Below the pieces are notes generated by a model. The model was not told the DNA's origin and did no database searches. It was given only the letters and a program-made list of their open reading frames with translations. The translations under genes were made by a program, and so were the position numbers. Below are positions 17,656-25,080 of a DNA stretch of 64,000 nucleotides, one piece after another. Where the stretch lies: the NCBI RefSeq assembly GCF_026965555.1, contig NZ_CP114040.1:744001-808000 (forward strand), in the 5' to 3' direction. Every line of letters begins with the position of its first letter. The first letter of the stretch is position 1. Source of the stretch: Nannocystis punicea. Lineage in GTDB: Bacteria; Myxococcota_A; Polyangia; Nannocystales; Nannocystaceae.

Positions 17656-19734
17656 GTGTCGACCGTGACGTTCATGCACCGTCTGGAGGACGTGGAGGCC
17701 CTGGAGCGGCGGCTCCGCGAAGAGGTCCTCACCGCGAACCTCGCGCGCACGGCGGTCACGAGCAGCGACGGCAAGTTCCAGGTGCTCCGGGTGCTCGATC
17801 ACGGGGCGAGCAGCGTGGTGTGCGAGGCGCTCGACACCAAGCTCAAACGGCGCGTGGCCCTCAAGCTGTTCCCGGGCCTGGCCGACGACCGGCTCGCCCG
17901 CGGGGTCAAGCGCGAGGCGCAGGACCTCGCCGGGGTCTCGCACCCGAACATCGTCATCGTCCATGACTTCGACGTCCTCAAGCTCGTACCGGGCGAGCAC
18001 CGCTGCTTCTTCGTCGCCATGGAGCTCGGGGTACCGCTCAAGCAATGGCTGGAGGAGGCGACCCGCAGCCACGAGGAGATCCTCGCCACGTTCAAGCGCG
18101 TCGGCGAGGGGCTCGCGGCGATCCACGGGGCCGGGTTCGTGTACCGCGACTTCAAGCCGGGCAACGTGGTCCTCGTCGCGGGCGTGCCGAAGATCGTCGA
18201 CTTCGGGCTCGCCCTCTCGGCGGCGGCCGGCGGCGACGCGAGGCGAGCGCGCGTCGGTACGCCGGCGTTCATGTCGCCCGAGGCGCTCGCCGGTCAGCCG
18301 CAGGACGCACGCAGCGACCAATTCTCGTTCGCCGCCGCGCTGTGGAAGGCGCTGTGCGGCGCGCTGCCCTACGACCCCAAGTCCGACGATCCCGAGCAGC
18401 GCCGGCCGCTGCATGCGCCGAAGGTGCCGCTCCCGGCACCCGTGCTGGAGGCGCTCCGGCGGGCCCTCGACCCCGTGCCCGATCGTCGGTTCCCGGACAT
18501 GCCGGCGCTGCTGGCCGCGCTACCGCTGACCGAGCCAGCGCGCAGGTCGTCGGCGACCGGGCCCGCGCCTGCCCTCGGCATCGACGTCGACTCGACGACC
18601 GAGCTCGTGCCCGTGCGTCGATCGACGCGCCGCAGCGTCGCGCCCTGGCTGGCGTTCCCGGCGGTCGGCGCGCTGTCGGTCGGCGGCGTGCTGACGGCAA
18701 TGGGGTTCTGGGACGCTCCGCAAGCGGCCGAGGAGGAAGCGACGGCGAGCGAGGAGCTCGAGATGATGGAGAGCCCTGCGGCGCGGCCGACGACGATGGA
18801 CGCCGAGTGTCCCGACGTCGACTCCGTAACCGGGGCCTGGAGATTCTCGGCCACCGCCGAGTGGGCTGAGCAGATTGTCCACCTCGGGAAGGTCGGGCGG
18901 TACACGCTCGAGCTGACGCGCGATGGTTCGCCCTGCGGCCTGTGGGTCGACCTGCGCAAGCTCGGCAACGACGGCATCGTCTACCCGCAACCCCGAAGCG
19001 ACCGCCAACGCGTCCAGCTCGCGTGGTCGCGGCCTTTTACCGGCGGCTTTGCAGGGCGCTTCAGCCCCCGCAAGGACGGCGAGGCCACCGCTGATCACAC
19101 ATACGAGTTCTCCTTCATCGTCGACAGAGATCGGCTGTACGGCGACTTCCACGCGGAAGCGGCGAGCGGCAAGCAGCGCTTCTCCGGCGTGGTGCGTGGC
19201 GCGCGTACGACGGTCCAGGACGCGCCGACAGACGACCTGCCTTGCACGGCTCTGTGCGGCGCGCGTTGCCTGGGCGCCGAGGCGACGGCCGAATGCCGCC
19301 AGACGTGCACGGCCGACCCCTGGGCGGAGCCTACCTGCCCGCCGCCCGATCCGACCGCGACGATCGGCTTGCCGGCGAAGACTGGCGCGTGCCGCGACGC
19401 CAGGGGGTTCGCCGGGCGATGGCTGGTCCTCGCGCGCGACCGCATGAGCCGGGAGCAGCGCGCCTACGAGGTCGAGCTCGGCGCTGCGGGGTGCGACCTC
19501 GTCATCGCGTCGGCACGCGACCGCGAGCGCCCGGACGTCCCGTTCGAAGGCAAGGGTCGCGTCGACGGCTCCGGCCTGTGGCAGATCGAGCTGACGAGCG
19601 GACGGAGCGCGCGCGAGCGTGTGCGACACGTATGGTCGCTCGTCGGCCGCGACCTCGCCTTCGGCGAGTTCACGGCCCGCCACGGCGACGAACAACTCGC
19701 GGCCGGCGTCCTCGCGGCGTACCGGCGCCCGTGA
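17656..19734 (+). CDS. membrane Ser/Thr protein kinase with Cys-rich outer domain
   Basis: 692 residues from GTG 17656. The Hanks-type kinase domain spans about 40-295: ATP-site Lys70 (RRVALKLF), catalytic loop YRDFKPGN (163-170, Asp165), DFG at 182-184, and GTPAFMSPEA (201-210). A single membrane span lies at about 330-351 (WLAFPAVGALSVGGVLTAMG). The outer part has a Glu-rich linker, two domains that both open like lipocalin-style surface modules, and a Cys cluster (CTALCGARC, CRQTC). It likely senses an envelope signal and phosphorylates cytoplasmic targets. Only 33 bases separate it from an ECF sigma factor gene, a natural output partner. Confidence 0.88.
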   Translation: MSTVTFMHRLEDVEALERRLREEVLTANLARTAVTSSDGKFQVLRVLDHGASSVVCEALDTKLKRRVALKLFPGLADDRLARGVKREAQDLAGVSHPNIVIVHDFDVLKLVPGEHRCFFVAMELGVPLKQWLEEATRSHEEILATFKRVGEGLAAIHGAGFVYRDFKPGNVVLVAGVPKIVDFGLALSAAAGGDARRARVGTPAFMSPEALAGQPQDARSDQFSFAAALWKALCGALPYDPKSDDPEQRRPLHAPKVPLPAPVLEALRRALDPVPDRRFPDMPALLAALPLTEPARRSSATGPAPALGIDVDSTTELVPVRRSTRRSVAPWLAFPAVGALSVGGVLTAMGFWDAPQAAEEEATASEELEMMESPAARPTTMDAECPDVDSVTGAWRFSATAEWAEQIVHLGKVGRYTLELTRDGSPCGLWVDLRKLGNDGIVYPQPRSDRQRVQLAWSRPFTGGFAGRFSPRKDGEATADHTYEFSFIVDRDRLYGDFHAEAASGKQRFSGVVRGARTTVQDAPTDDLPCTALCGARCLGAEATAECRQTCTADPWAEPTCPPPDPTATIGLPAKTGACRDARGFAGRWLVLARDRMSREQRAYEVELGAAGCDLVIASARDRERPDVPFEGKGRVDGSGLWQIELTSGRSARERVRHVWSLVGRDLAFGEFTARHGDEQLAAGVLAAYRRP

Positions 19735-19767
19735 GCCGAACACCCCGCGTCGCGGGACAGGAGCAGC

Positions 19768-20310
19768 ATGGCCAAACCCACCCCGACCGAGATCGCCGCG
19801 CTCGTGCGCGCCCACTCTCACCGCCTGCACCGCTTCTTCAGCAGCAGCGGCGTCCCGCGCGCGGAGGCGCAGGACCTCGTGCAGGCTACCTTCGAGGTGT
19901 TCCTCCGCAAACTCGACGGTCCGCTCGACGACGTCGAGCGCTACCTGTGGGGGATTGCCCGCATGAAACTGCTGCACGCCCGGACCCGGCTCAAGACCTA
20001 CGAGGAGTTCCACCAGTCGCATTTCGCGGCGTCGACGACGACCGTCAGTCAGAAGGTCGATCGCCGCCTGCGGGTGTCCGTCCTGCTCGCCCGCCTCGAC
20101 GAGGAGGAGCGCACGATGTTCCTCATGCGCTGCGAGGGTCTGACGATCGAGCAGATCGCCGCGGCCACCGAGAAGGGCCCCGCGACGGTCAAACGCCGCC
20201 TCGCGGAAGCCCGGCGTCACATCGACGCGATCGCCAGCGAGACGCGGACGCCGGACGACGCCATCGGCGTCGAGGACGTCGAGGACAGCTACCGGCACGA
20301 CGGGGCGTGA
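19768..20310 (+). CDS. ECF-type RNA polymerase sigma factor
   Basis: 180 residues, ATG 19768 preceded by ACAGGAG at about -7. Region 2 spans about 10-75 (RAEAQDLVQATFEVFLRKLD, then YLWGIARMKLL). Region 4 spans about 105-155, with the HTH in MRCEGLTIEQIAAATEKGPA and TVKRRLAEARRH. There is no region 1 or 3, as in ECF factors. It would redirect RNA polymerase to a specific regulon. Co-transcription with the upstream kinase suggests control by phosphorylation, a pattern known for kinase-linked ECF groups. No separate anti-sigma gene is visible. Confidence 0.88.
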   Translation: MAKPTPTEIAALVRAHSHRLHRFFSSSGVPRAEAQDLVQATFEVFLRKLDGPLDDVERYLWGIARMKLLHARTRLKTYEEFHQSHFAASTTTVSQKVDRRLRVSVLLARLDEEERTMFLMRCEGLTIEQIAAATEKGPATVKRRLAEARRHIDAIASETRTPDDAIGVEDVEDSYRHDGA

Positions 20311-20366
20311 GCCGCTCTGCCCGGCTGACGGGAACATCTCCAGGCCCATCGCTACAGGAGGACCCG

Positions 20367-20614
20367 ATGCCGAAGCAGACTCCCTTTGAACCCGAGAAGG
20401 TGTCGATTCTGCGCCCCGGCGAGGCTTCATCTGGTCAAGTAAAGCCACCGATGACGCATTCACGAAGAGCGTTGTAAAGATCCGTTGCCGCCCGCGGGTG
20501 ACCCACCACGGCGGCGCCACCAAGATGGCAGTGGGGTCATACGTGCGAGACGGCCACCTGGGCGATGACGGCTACCGTTGGGTGCTCCTGCAAGAAGGCG
20601 GACTGGGGTCGTGA
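20367..20614 (+). pseudogene. small gene downstream of the sigma factor, probably frameshifted
   Basis: A good ribosome site (AGGAGG, ending about five bases before ATG 20367) starts a frame that stops after 36 codons at 20477. From about 20415 the frame offset by one base gives a protein-like sequence through to TGA 20612-20614: GFIWSSKATDDAFTK, then SVVKIRCRPRVTHHG and a WVLLQEGG end. Joined, they would make about 82 residues. I therefore read this as one small gene with a single frameshift near 20412-20423. No family recognised. Confidence 0.4.
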
Positions 20615-20678
20615 ACTACCGGAGCGCGGCAAGAATGTCTGCGCTCGGCTGTGCGCGCTCCTGGAGCGTCTCCATTAT

Positions 20679-20904
20679 CTCTCCACGACACAGGTCGACG
20701 CCCGCGAGCCCTGGGGACTCGCGGGCGTTCAAAGAAGGAGCGAATTCATGAGCGTCTACGCGGATTTCGGCGAATTTGCGAGCGCGATCAACGGGTTGAG
20801 AAAATCCGCGTAGTTACTGCTTCGAGCAGTGAGGCCAGCCACTTGAACACATGAGAGCCCGCGAGTCCCCAGGACTCGCGGGCTTCGACCTGTGTCATGG
20901 AGAG
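20679..20904. repeat. nested inverted-repeat element (MITE-like or structured RNA)
   Basis: Outer arms 20679-20726 and 20857-20904 are inverted copies matching at 45 of 48 positions. Each arm also folds on itself (GCCCGCGAG...CTCGCGGGC). The 130-base interior contains a second perfect inverted pair, CTACGCGGATTT (20756-20767) and AAATCCGCGTAG (20802-20813), and a third hairpin ACTGCTTCGAGCAGT (20816-20830). The inner pair spans exactly the body of a 21-codon ORF. No T-tract follows the hairpins, so they are not typical terminators. The element looks like a MITE, an invertible segment or a folded leader RNA. Confidence 0.85.
20748..20813 (+). CDS. 21-residue ORF inside the inverted-repeat element
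   Basis: MSVYADFGEFASAINGLRKS then A and stop, with AAGGAG at about -8. Its 5' and 3' coding ends are the two arms of the inner 12-bp inverted repeat, so translation and RNA folding would exclude each other. It could be a leader peptide or a chance frame. Confidence 0.3.
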   Translation: MSVYADFGEFASAINGLRKSA

Positions 20905-21342
20905 CTGATGCTGGCGGTGGCGCGGCTTTTCTCGTGAGTTATCATCACACTCAGCTCAGATCGCGCCCGGACGGCTCGGTCTATGTGCATTCAAATCGCG
21001 CGGAGTGGAAGCGGTGCTCATCGAGCCGGTAGGACAGCATTTTCTGTTGACCTCGGCGGCGCACGGGCTCGCACTTGGGGGCGAACCTGGACGATCATGT
21101 CTACACACATTCAAATACCTATGCATGGGAACAATGGAGCTACACTCTGTGGTAGTGCGACGCTCCAGCGTGCGGCGCACTGCTCCCTGGCGCTGGCGCG
21201 CGCCCCTGGCCATCGAGCCGAGGTTGTCGACGTCGGCGGTCGCGGTCCTTGAAGACGTCGAACAGGCGTACCACGGCGGGTGGACCCTGCCGCCGCGGTC
21301 GTCGACACGAAGGGCTTCGCGGAGGGGCTGAAGCGTTCGTCC
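20905..21342. other. intergenic region without a recognised gene
   Basis: Between the inverted-repeat element and the HTH gene. Short open frames exist on both strands but none has protein-like composition together with a ribosome site. A GTGCATTCAAAT / ACACATTCAAAT pair (about 20984 and 21107) is the only repeat I noticed. Confidence 0.5.
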
Positions 21343-21588
21343 TCAGGCAGTCGCCGGGGAGGTCTCGCCGCCGTCGCTTTCGGCTCCCGCGGGTGCCGAC
21401 CCCCGCCCGGGCTGGGCCGGCCGCGGCCAGGTGATGCGGTGCTTCTTGATCCGTCGCTTCATCTCCTGCCGGGTGATGCCGCGGCGATAAGCCGCGTCGA
21501 CGATGTTGCCGGCGAGCTCGAGCGCCTCGATGCAAAGGCAGCGCTCGACGGCTTCCAGGTCGAAGTCTTCGCGGGTGACCGAGGGCAT
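21343..21588 (-). CDS. small Fis-type helix-turn-helix protein
   Basis: 81 residues from ATG 21588, with AAGG at about -8. Residues 8-50 match the C-terminal DNA-binding helices of Fis and NtrC-family regulators: FDLEAVERCLCIEALELAGN, then IVDAAYRRGITRQEMKRRIK. The tail is Pro/Gly/Ala-rich and probably disordered. Free-standing proteins of this size may act as small DNA-binding regulators, or it may be the stub of a sigma-54 activator that lost its AAA+ domain. No AAA+ motif lies upstream in any frame. Target unknown. Confidence 0.6.
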   Translation of the reverse strand: MPSVTREDFDLEAVERCLCIEALELAGNIVDAAYRRGITRQEMKRRIKKHRITWPRPAQPGRGSAPAGAESDGGETSPATA

Positions 21589-21699
21589 GGCGCCTTGTAC
21601 TTCCCTCGCTTGGTCTCGCGCAGATCGAGCGACCCTCGAGCGGCTTGCGGCCGCTCGTGCGGAGTGCTGCCGTGAACGTGCCGGCCCGCGGCAAAGCGT

Positions 21700-22551
21700 T
21701 CAATGATGGGATTTTTCAATAGATAGATCTTCGCGGCCGAGCTGGCCGCCGTGGGGGCCGCGGCCGGTCAGGGCGGCGGCGCCGCAGCGGGCTGCGAGTT
21801 GGACGGCCTCGTCCGGGGCCAGGCCGGCGCCGAGGGCGTAGGTCAGGCCGGCGGCGAACGAGTCGCCGCAGCCGTAGGCGTCGACCACCGGGCCCGGCAG
21901 CGGGGTGGCTGCATAGTCGTGGCGCCGGCCGTCCGCGAGCTCGTAGCTGCCACCGGCGCTGCCTGCGGTGCGCACGACCAGCGGCGGCGGCGGGTCGAGG
22001 TCGCCTGCGGCGTAGCGCTCGGACGGATCGCGCGAGCTGCCGACGAGCGCGTCGAGCACGACTCCGGCGGCGCGCAGGATGGGGAGGATCCGCGACGTCG
22101 CCACCAGCTTGCGCGCGCGGCGGGCGAGTCGCACGGTGTCGACGTCGCCGGCGGTCAGGTAGACCGCGTCGACCTCGGCCAAAAGGTCCCACGCCAGCGG
22201 GTCGGCGGCCTGCGGCGCGAGTCGCTCGCCGATGACGGTGATCGTGCGCTCGCCGGCGTCGTCGACGTAGGTGAAGCCGCGGCGCTGCGGGAGCGGGCGC
22301 ACTGCGGCCTCGAGCCGGAGGCCCATCGCCGTCAGCTCGGCGCGGGCCCGCGTGCCGAGGGCGTCGGTGCCGAGCGCGGTGTAGAAGGTGCATTCGCCGG
22401 CGAGCCGGGCGAGCTGCACGGCCGCCACCGCGCCGCCGCCACCGGGCGCCTCCCACCACTTCGATGCGTGGACGATGTCCCCCGGCGCCGGCACCCGGGC
22501 AACTCGCACGAACTCGATCCACTCGACATGCCCGATGACGGCGACGCGCAT
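21700..22551 (-). CDS. PfkB-family carbohydrate/nucleoside kinase
   Basis: 283 residues from ATG 22551 (MRVAVIGHVEWIEF). The family signatures are present: N-terminal Gly-rich substrate motif (EAPGGGGAVAAVQLARLAG, about 34-52) and C-terminal ATP/catalytic motif VVDAYGCGDSFAAGLTYALG, in which Asp of GCGDSF is the catalytic base. The fold is ribokinase-like and the reaction is ATP-dependent phosphorylation of a sugar or nucleoside hydroxyl. The substrate cannot be named from sequence. The small size and missing lid suggest a monomeric form. No metabolic neighbours accompany it. Confidence 0.85.
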   Translation of the reverse strand: MRVAVIGHVEWIEFVRVARVPAPGDIVHASKWWEAPGGGGAVAAVQLARLAGECTFYTALGTDALGTRARAELTAMGLRLEAAVRPLPQRRGFTYVDDAGERTITVIGERLAPQAADPLAWDLLAEVDAVYLTAGDVDTVRLARRARKLVATSRILPILRAAGVVLDALVGSSRDPSERYAAGDLDPPPPLVVRTAGSAGGSYELADGRRHDYAATPLPGPVVDAYGCGDSFAAGLTYALGAGLAPDEAVQLAARCGAAALTGRGPHGGQLGREDLSIEKSHH

Positions 22552-22559
22552 GCCGCGAG

Positions 22560-22850
22560 GGTGAACCAAGCTCGCCCCCGCGTCGAGTGGCCGGCAGGAC
22601 GGGGAGCCGTTGTGGTCGAACGGAGGGGGAACCAAGCGCGCCCGCGCGTCGAGTGGCCGGCAGGACGGGGGAGCCGTTGTGGTCGAACGGAGGGGGAACC
22701 AAGCGCGCCCGCGCGTCGAGTGGCCGGCAGGACGGGGAGCCGCGCTGGTCGAGCGGAGGAGGAACCAAGCGCGAGCGTCGAGTGGCCGGCGGGGCGTGGA
22801 GCCGTGCTGGTCGAGCGGAGGTGAACCGAGCGCGCGCTTCAAGCGGTCTC
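22560..22850. repeat. tandem repeats of about 66 bp, four to five copies
   Basis: GAACCAAG(C/G)GCGC starts each unit at 22563, 22629, 22696, 22762 and, degenerate, 22823 (spacing 66, 67, 66, 61). Each unit includes GTCGAGTGGCCGGCAGGACG and GTCGAACGGAGG. They fill the gap between the pfkB-like start and the end of the LRR gene, where the pfkB promoter would be expected. No convincing coding sequence. Confidence 0.9.
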
Positions 22851-22868
22851 TTCGAGCTTCGCGGGGCG

Positions 22869-24482
22869 TCACGGCGGGATGACGAGGCATTCGCACGCCT
22901 CGGGCGCGCCGCCGTTGTTGCACAGCACCTCTTCGGGGTCCCAGGTGGTCTCGGCGAGGTAGTCCGCGAGCATCGTGGTGGGCAGCATGGGGTTGTCGAT
23001 CGCGGACAGGTACTCGAGGCCGATGCCCTGGGGGATCGCCGCGATGGTCTGCAGCAGGTCGTTCTCGTAGAGGTTGATGGCGTTGAGGGTGGTCAGGTTC
23101 TCGAGGCCCTGGAGGTCGATCAGGGCGTCGTTGCCCTGGTTGCCGCATTCGCCGATCTCGAGGGTCCCGGTGATCGCGGTCAGGTTGGCGAGCGCGGCGA
23201 GGCTGATCAACTTCGGGTTGTCCTCGAACCAGAGGTCGTTCACCTGGGTGAGGGTCTCGAGGCCGTCGAAGGCGACGAGCTGCGGGTTGCCGTCGATCTC
23301 GAGGGTCTCGACCTGGGTGAGCGCCGCGAGGCCCTCCAAGTTGAGCAGGTTGGGGTTGCTCATCACGCGCAGGCTCTCGGACACGCTGGTCAGGCCCTCG
23401 AGGCCCGACAGGTCGACGAGGCCGGGGTTGTCGGAGATCTGCAGCCAGCCGACCGTCTGGACCGACTCGAGGCCCTGCAGGTCGGTCAAGAGCGGCTGGC
23501 CGCCGATGATGAGGGCCTCCATGTTCGGCGCGACGAGGTCGGCGAGCGGGAGCAGGTCGGTGAGCTTGGAGTTGTCCTGAACGTAGAGGCGGCCGGCGAA
23601 GTCGGTGATGCCCGCGAGGCTGGCGAGCGAGGTCAGGTTGTCGTTGCCGAAGATTTCGAGGCTCCAGCTCGGCTCGACGATGCCGGTGAGGCCGGTGAGG
23701 TCGGTGAGGGCGTCGCAGTCGGCGATCATCACCAGGTCGACGTGCTGCAGGGCCTGCAGCCCGGAGATGTCGGTGAGGGCGGGGTTGTCGATGATGTAGA
23801 CGCGAGCGTTGAAGCCCTTGCCCTCGACGCTCTCCAGGCCCGCGAGGCCGGAGAGGTCGGTCAGCGCGGCGTTTTGCTCGATCTCGATGTTGTTGCCGAC
23901 GCGCTTCAGGTTGGCGAGCTCGGCGAAGGACACCAGCGACTGGGTGTTCTGGATGATGAGGTTCTCGGTGATCTCGACGATGCACTCGAGGCTAGCGAGG
24001 TCGGTCGCGTCGGTGATGAAGAGCTCGCCGACGTGGATGATGGCCTCGTCGCAGCCGGGTGGCGGGTCGATCGGCGAGGTGGTGCTGCCGGTCGTGGTCT
24101 CGCCCTCGGTGGTGGAGGTCGAGGTGTCGGCGGTGGTCGAGGTGGAGGTGTCGGAACTGGTGGAGGTGTCGGAACTGGTGGAGGTGTCGCTGGTGGAGGA
24201 GGTCGAGGTGTCGAAGTTCGAGGTGGTGGAAGGGTCGACGGTGGTCGAGGTGACGGGGTCGACGGTGGTCGAGGTGACGGGATCGACGGTGGTCGTGCCG
24301 GTCGGCGGGTCGGGCTCGGTCGTGGGCCCGCTGGTCTCGGAGGCGGTGGCGGGGCCGGGCCCGGTCGCCTCCGTGGTCGACGCATTGTCGGTGTCGCTGG
24401 CCCCGGTCTCCTCCATGCCCGGCCCGGACGGACAGGCGAGCATCAGGGCTACCATGCCAAGTGATGTAAATCGAATCGACAT
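22869..24482 (-). CDS. leucine-rich-repeat surface lipoprotein
   Basis: 537 residues. The signal peptide ends in a lipobox LMLAC (Cys17), so the mature protein is lipid-anchored. Residues about 25-140 are a Ser/Thr/Asp linker with repeats such as TSTSSDTSTSSD and VDPVTSTT. From about 145 on there are at least 14 irregular LRR/receptor-L-like units of the form NPxLTDLSGLxxL, typical of myxobacterial surface proteins. Four Cys near the C-terminus (LCNNGG, ACECL) may form a cap. It probably displays a ligand-binding or adhesive solenoid on the outer membrane. It is transcribed toward the pfkB-like gene but separated from it by the 66-bp repeats. Confidence 0.88.
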   Translation of the reverse strand: MSIRFTSLGMVALMLACPSGPGMEETGASDTDNASTTEATGPGPATASETSGPTTEPDPPTGTTTVDPVTSTTVDPVTSTTVDPSTTSNFDTSTSSTSDTSTSSDTSTSSDTSTSTTADTSTSTTEGETTTGSTTSPIDPPPGCDEAIIHVGELFITDATDLASLECIVEITENLIIQNTQSLVSFAELANLKRVGNNIEIEQNAALTDLSGLAGLESVEGKGFNARVYIIDNPALTDISGLQALQHVDLVMIADCDALTDLTGLTGIVEPSWSLEIFGNDNLTSLASLAGITDFAGRLYVQDNSKLTDLLPLADLVAPNMEALIIGGQPLLTDLQGLESVQTVGWLQISDNPGLVDLSGLEGLTSVSESLRVMSNPNLLNLEGLAALTQVETLEIDGNPQLVAFDGLETLTQVNDLWFEDNPKLISLAALANLTAITGTLEIGECGNQGNDALIDLQGLENLTTLNAINLYENDLLQTIAAIPQGIGLEYLSAIDNPMLPTTMLADYLAETTWDPEEVLCNNGGAPEACECLVIPP

Positions 24483-24853
24483 GCGGCGAGGATGCCCGCA
24501 TCGATGCCGGATGACCAGAGTGCATGGACGCTCACCGCGAGGTCCGGCAGCAATGTGGAGTGGTCATGGCCGGCAGGCGCGCTATCCGTCTGGCGGCGGG
24601 CGAAGGGGTGGTGGCGCGAGCTCACGGGAGTTCACGCGTCGCCCGGCGGCCTCGGCCCCGCTGCGCGATCGATCGGCCAATGGCAGGAGCGCGATGCGTC
24701 GACGAGATCGATGATCAGGGGCGCATGCGAAGTGTGATTCGGGCGATGGCCGGCGCGGCCAATGTGAAGAGCGCGGATTTGCCAGGGGTCATGACGTGGG
24801 GTCTGTCGGGGTCGTATGTGTCGAGGAGCGACCCCGGCGGCCGAGCGACGACT

Positions 24854-25080
24854 CAGGTCGTGACGGCGGAGTCGGTCGAGGTCGTCGAGGACGCGAGGCC
24901 GGGCCGGCGAGCTCGACGAGAGCCGTCGTCGTGCTCCTCGGCGAGGAGGGCAGGGCGACGATTCAGGTCGTGACGGCGGAGTCGGTCGAGGTCGTCGAGG
25001 ACGCCAGGCCGGGCCGGCGAGCTCGACGAGGGCCGTCGTCGTGCTCCTCGGCGAGGAGGCAGGGCGACGATTCAGGTCAT
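24854..25080. repeat. tandem copies derived from the 3' end of the neighbouring gene
   Basis: A unit beginning CAGGTCGTGACGGCGGAGTC lies at 24854 and 24964; the corresponding position in the intact gene is 25073 (spacing 110 and 109). On the - strand the units still read like the gene's C-terminus (LDDLDRLRRHDL versus LLDDLDRAPTS) before their own stops. The intact gene end is thus followed by two decayed partial duplicates of its last ~110 bases. Confidence 0.85.

Noticed and set aside
20700-20726. Simple rho-independent terminator
   Set aside because: The hairpin has no T-tract and is one arm of a larger inverted repeat.
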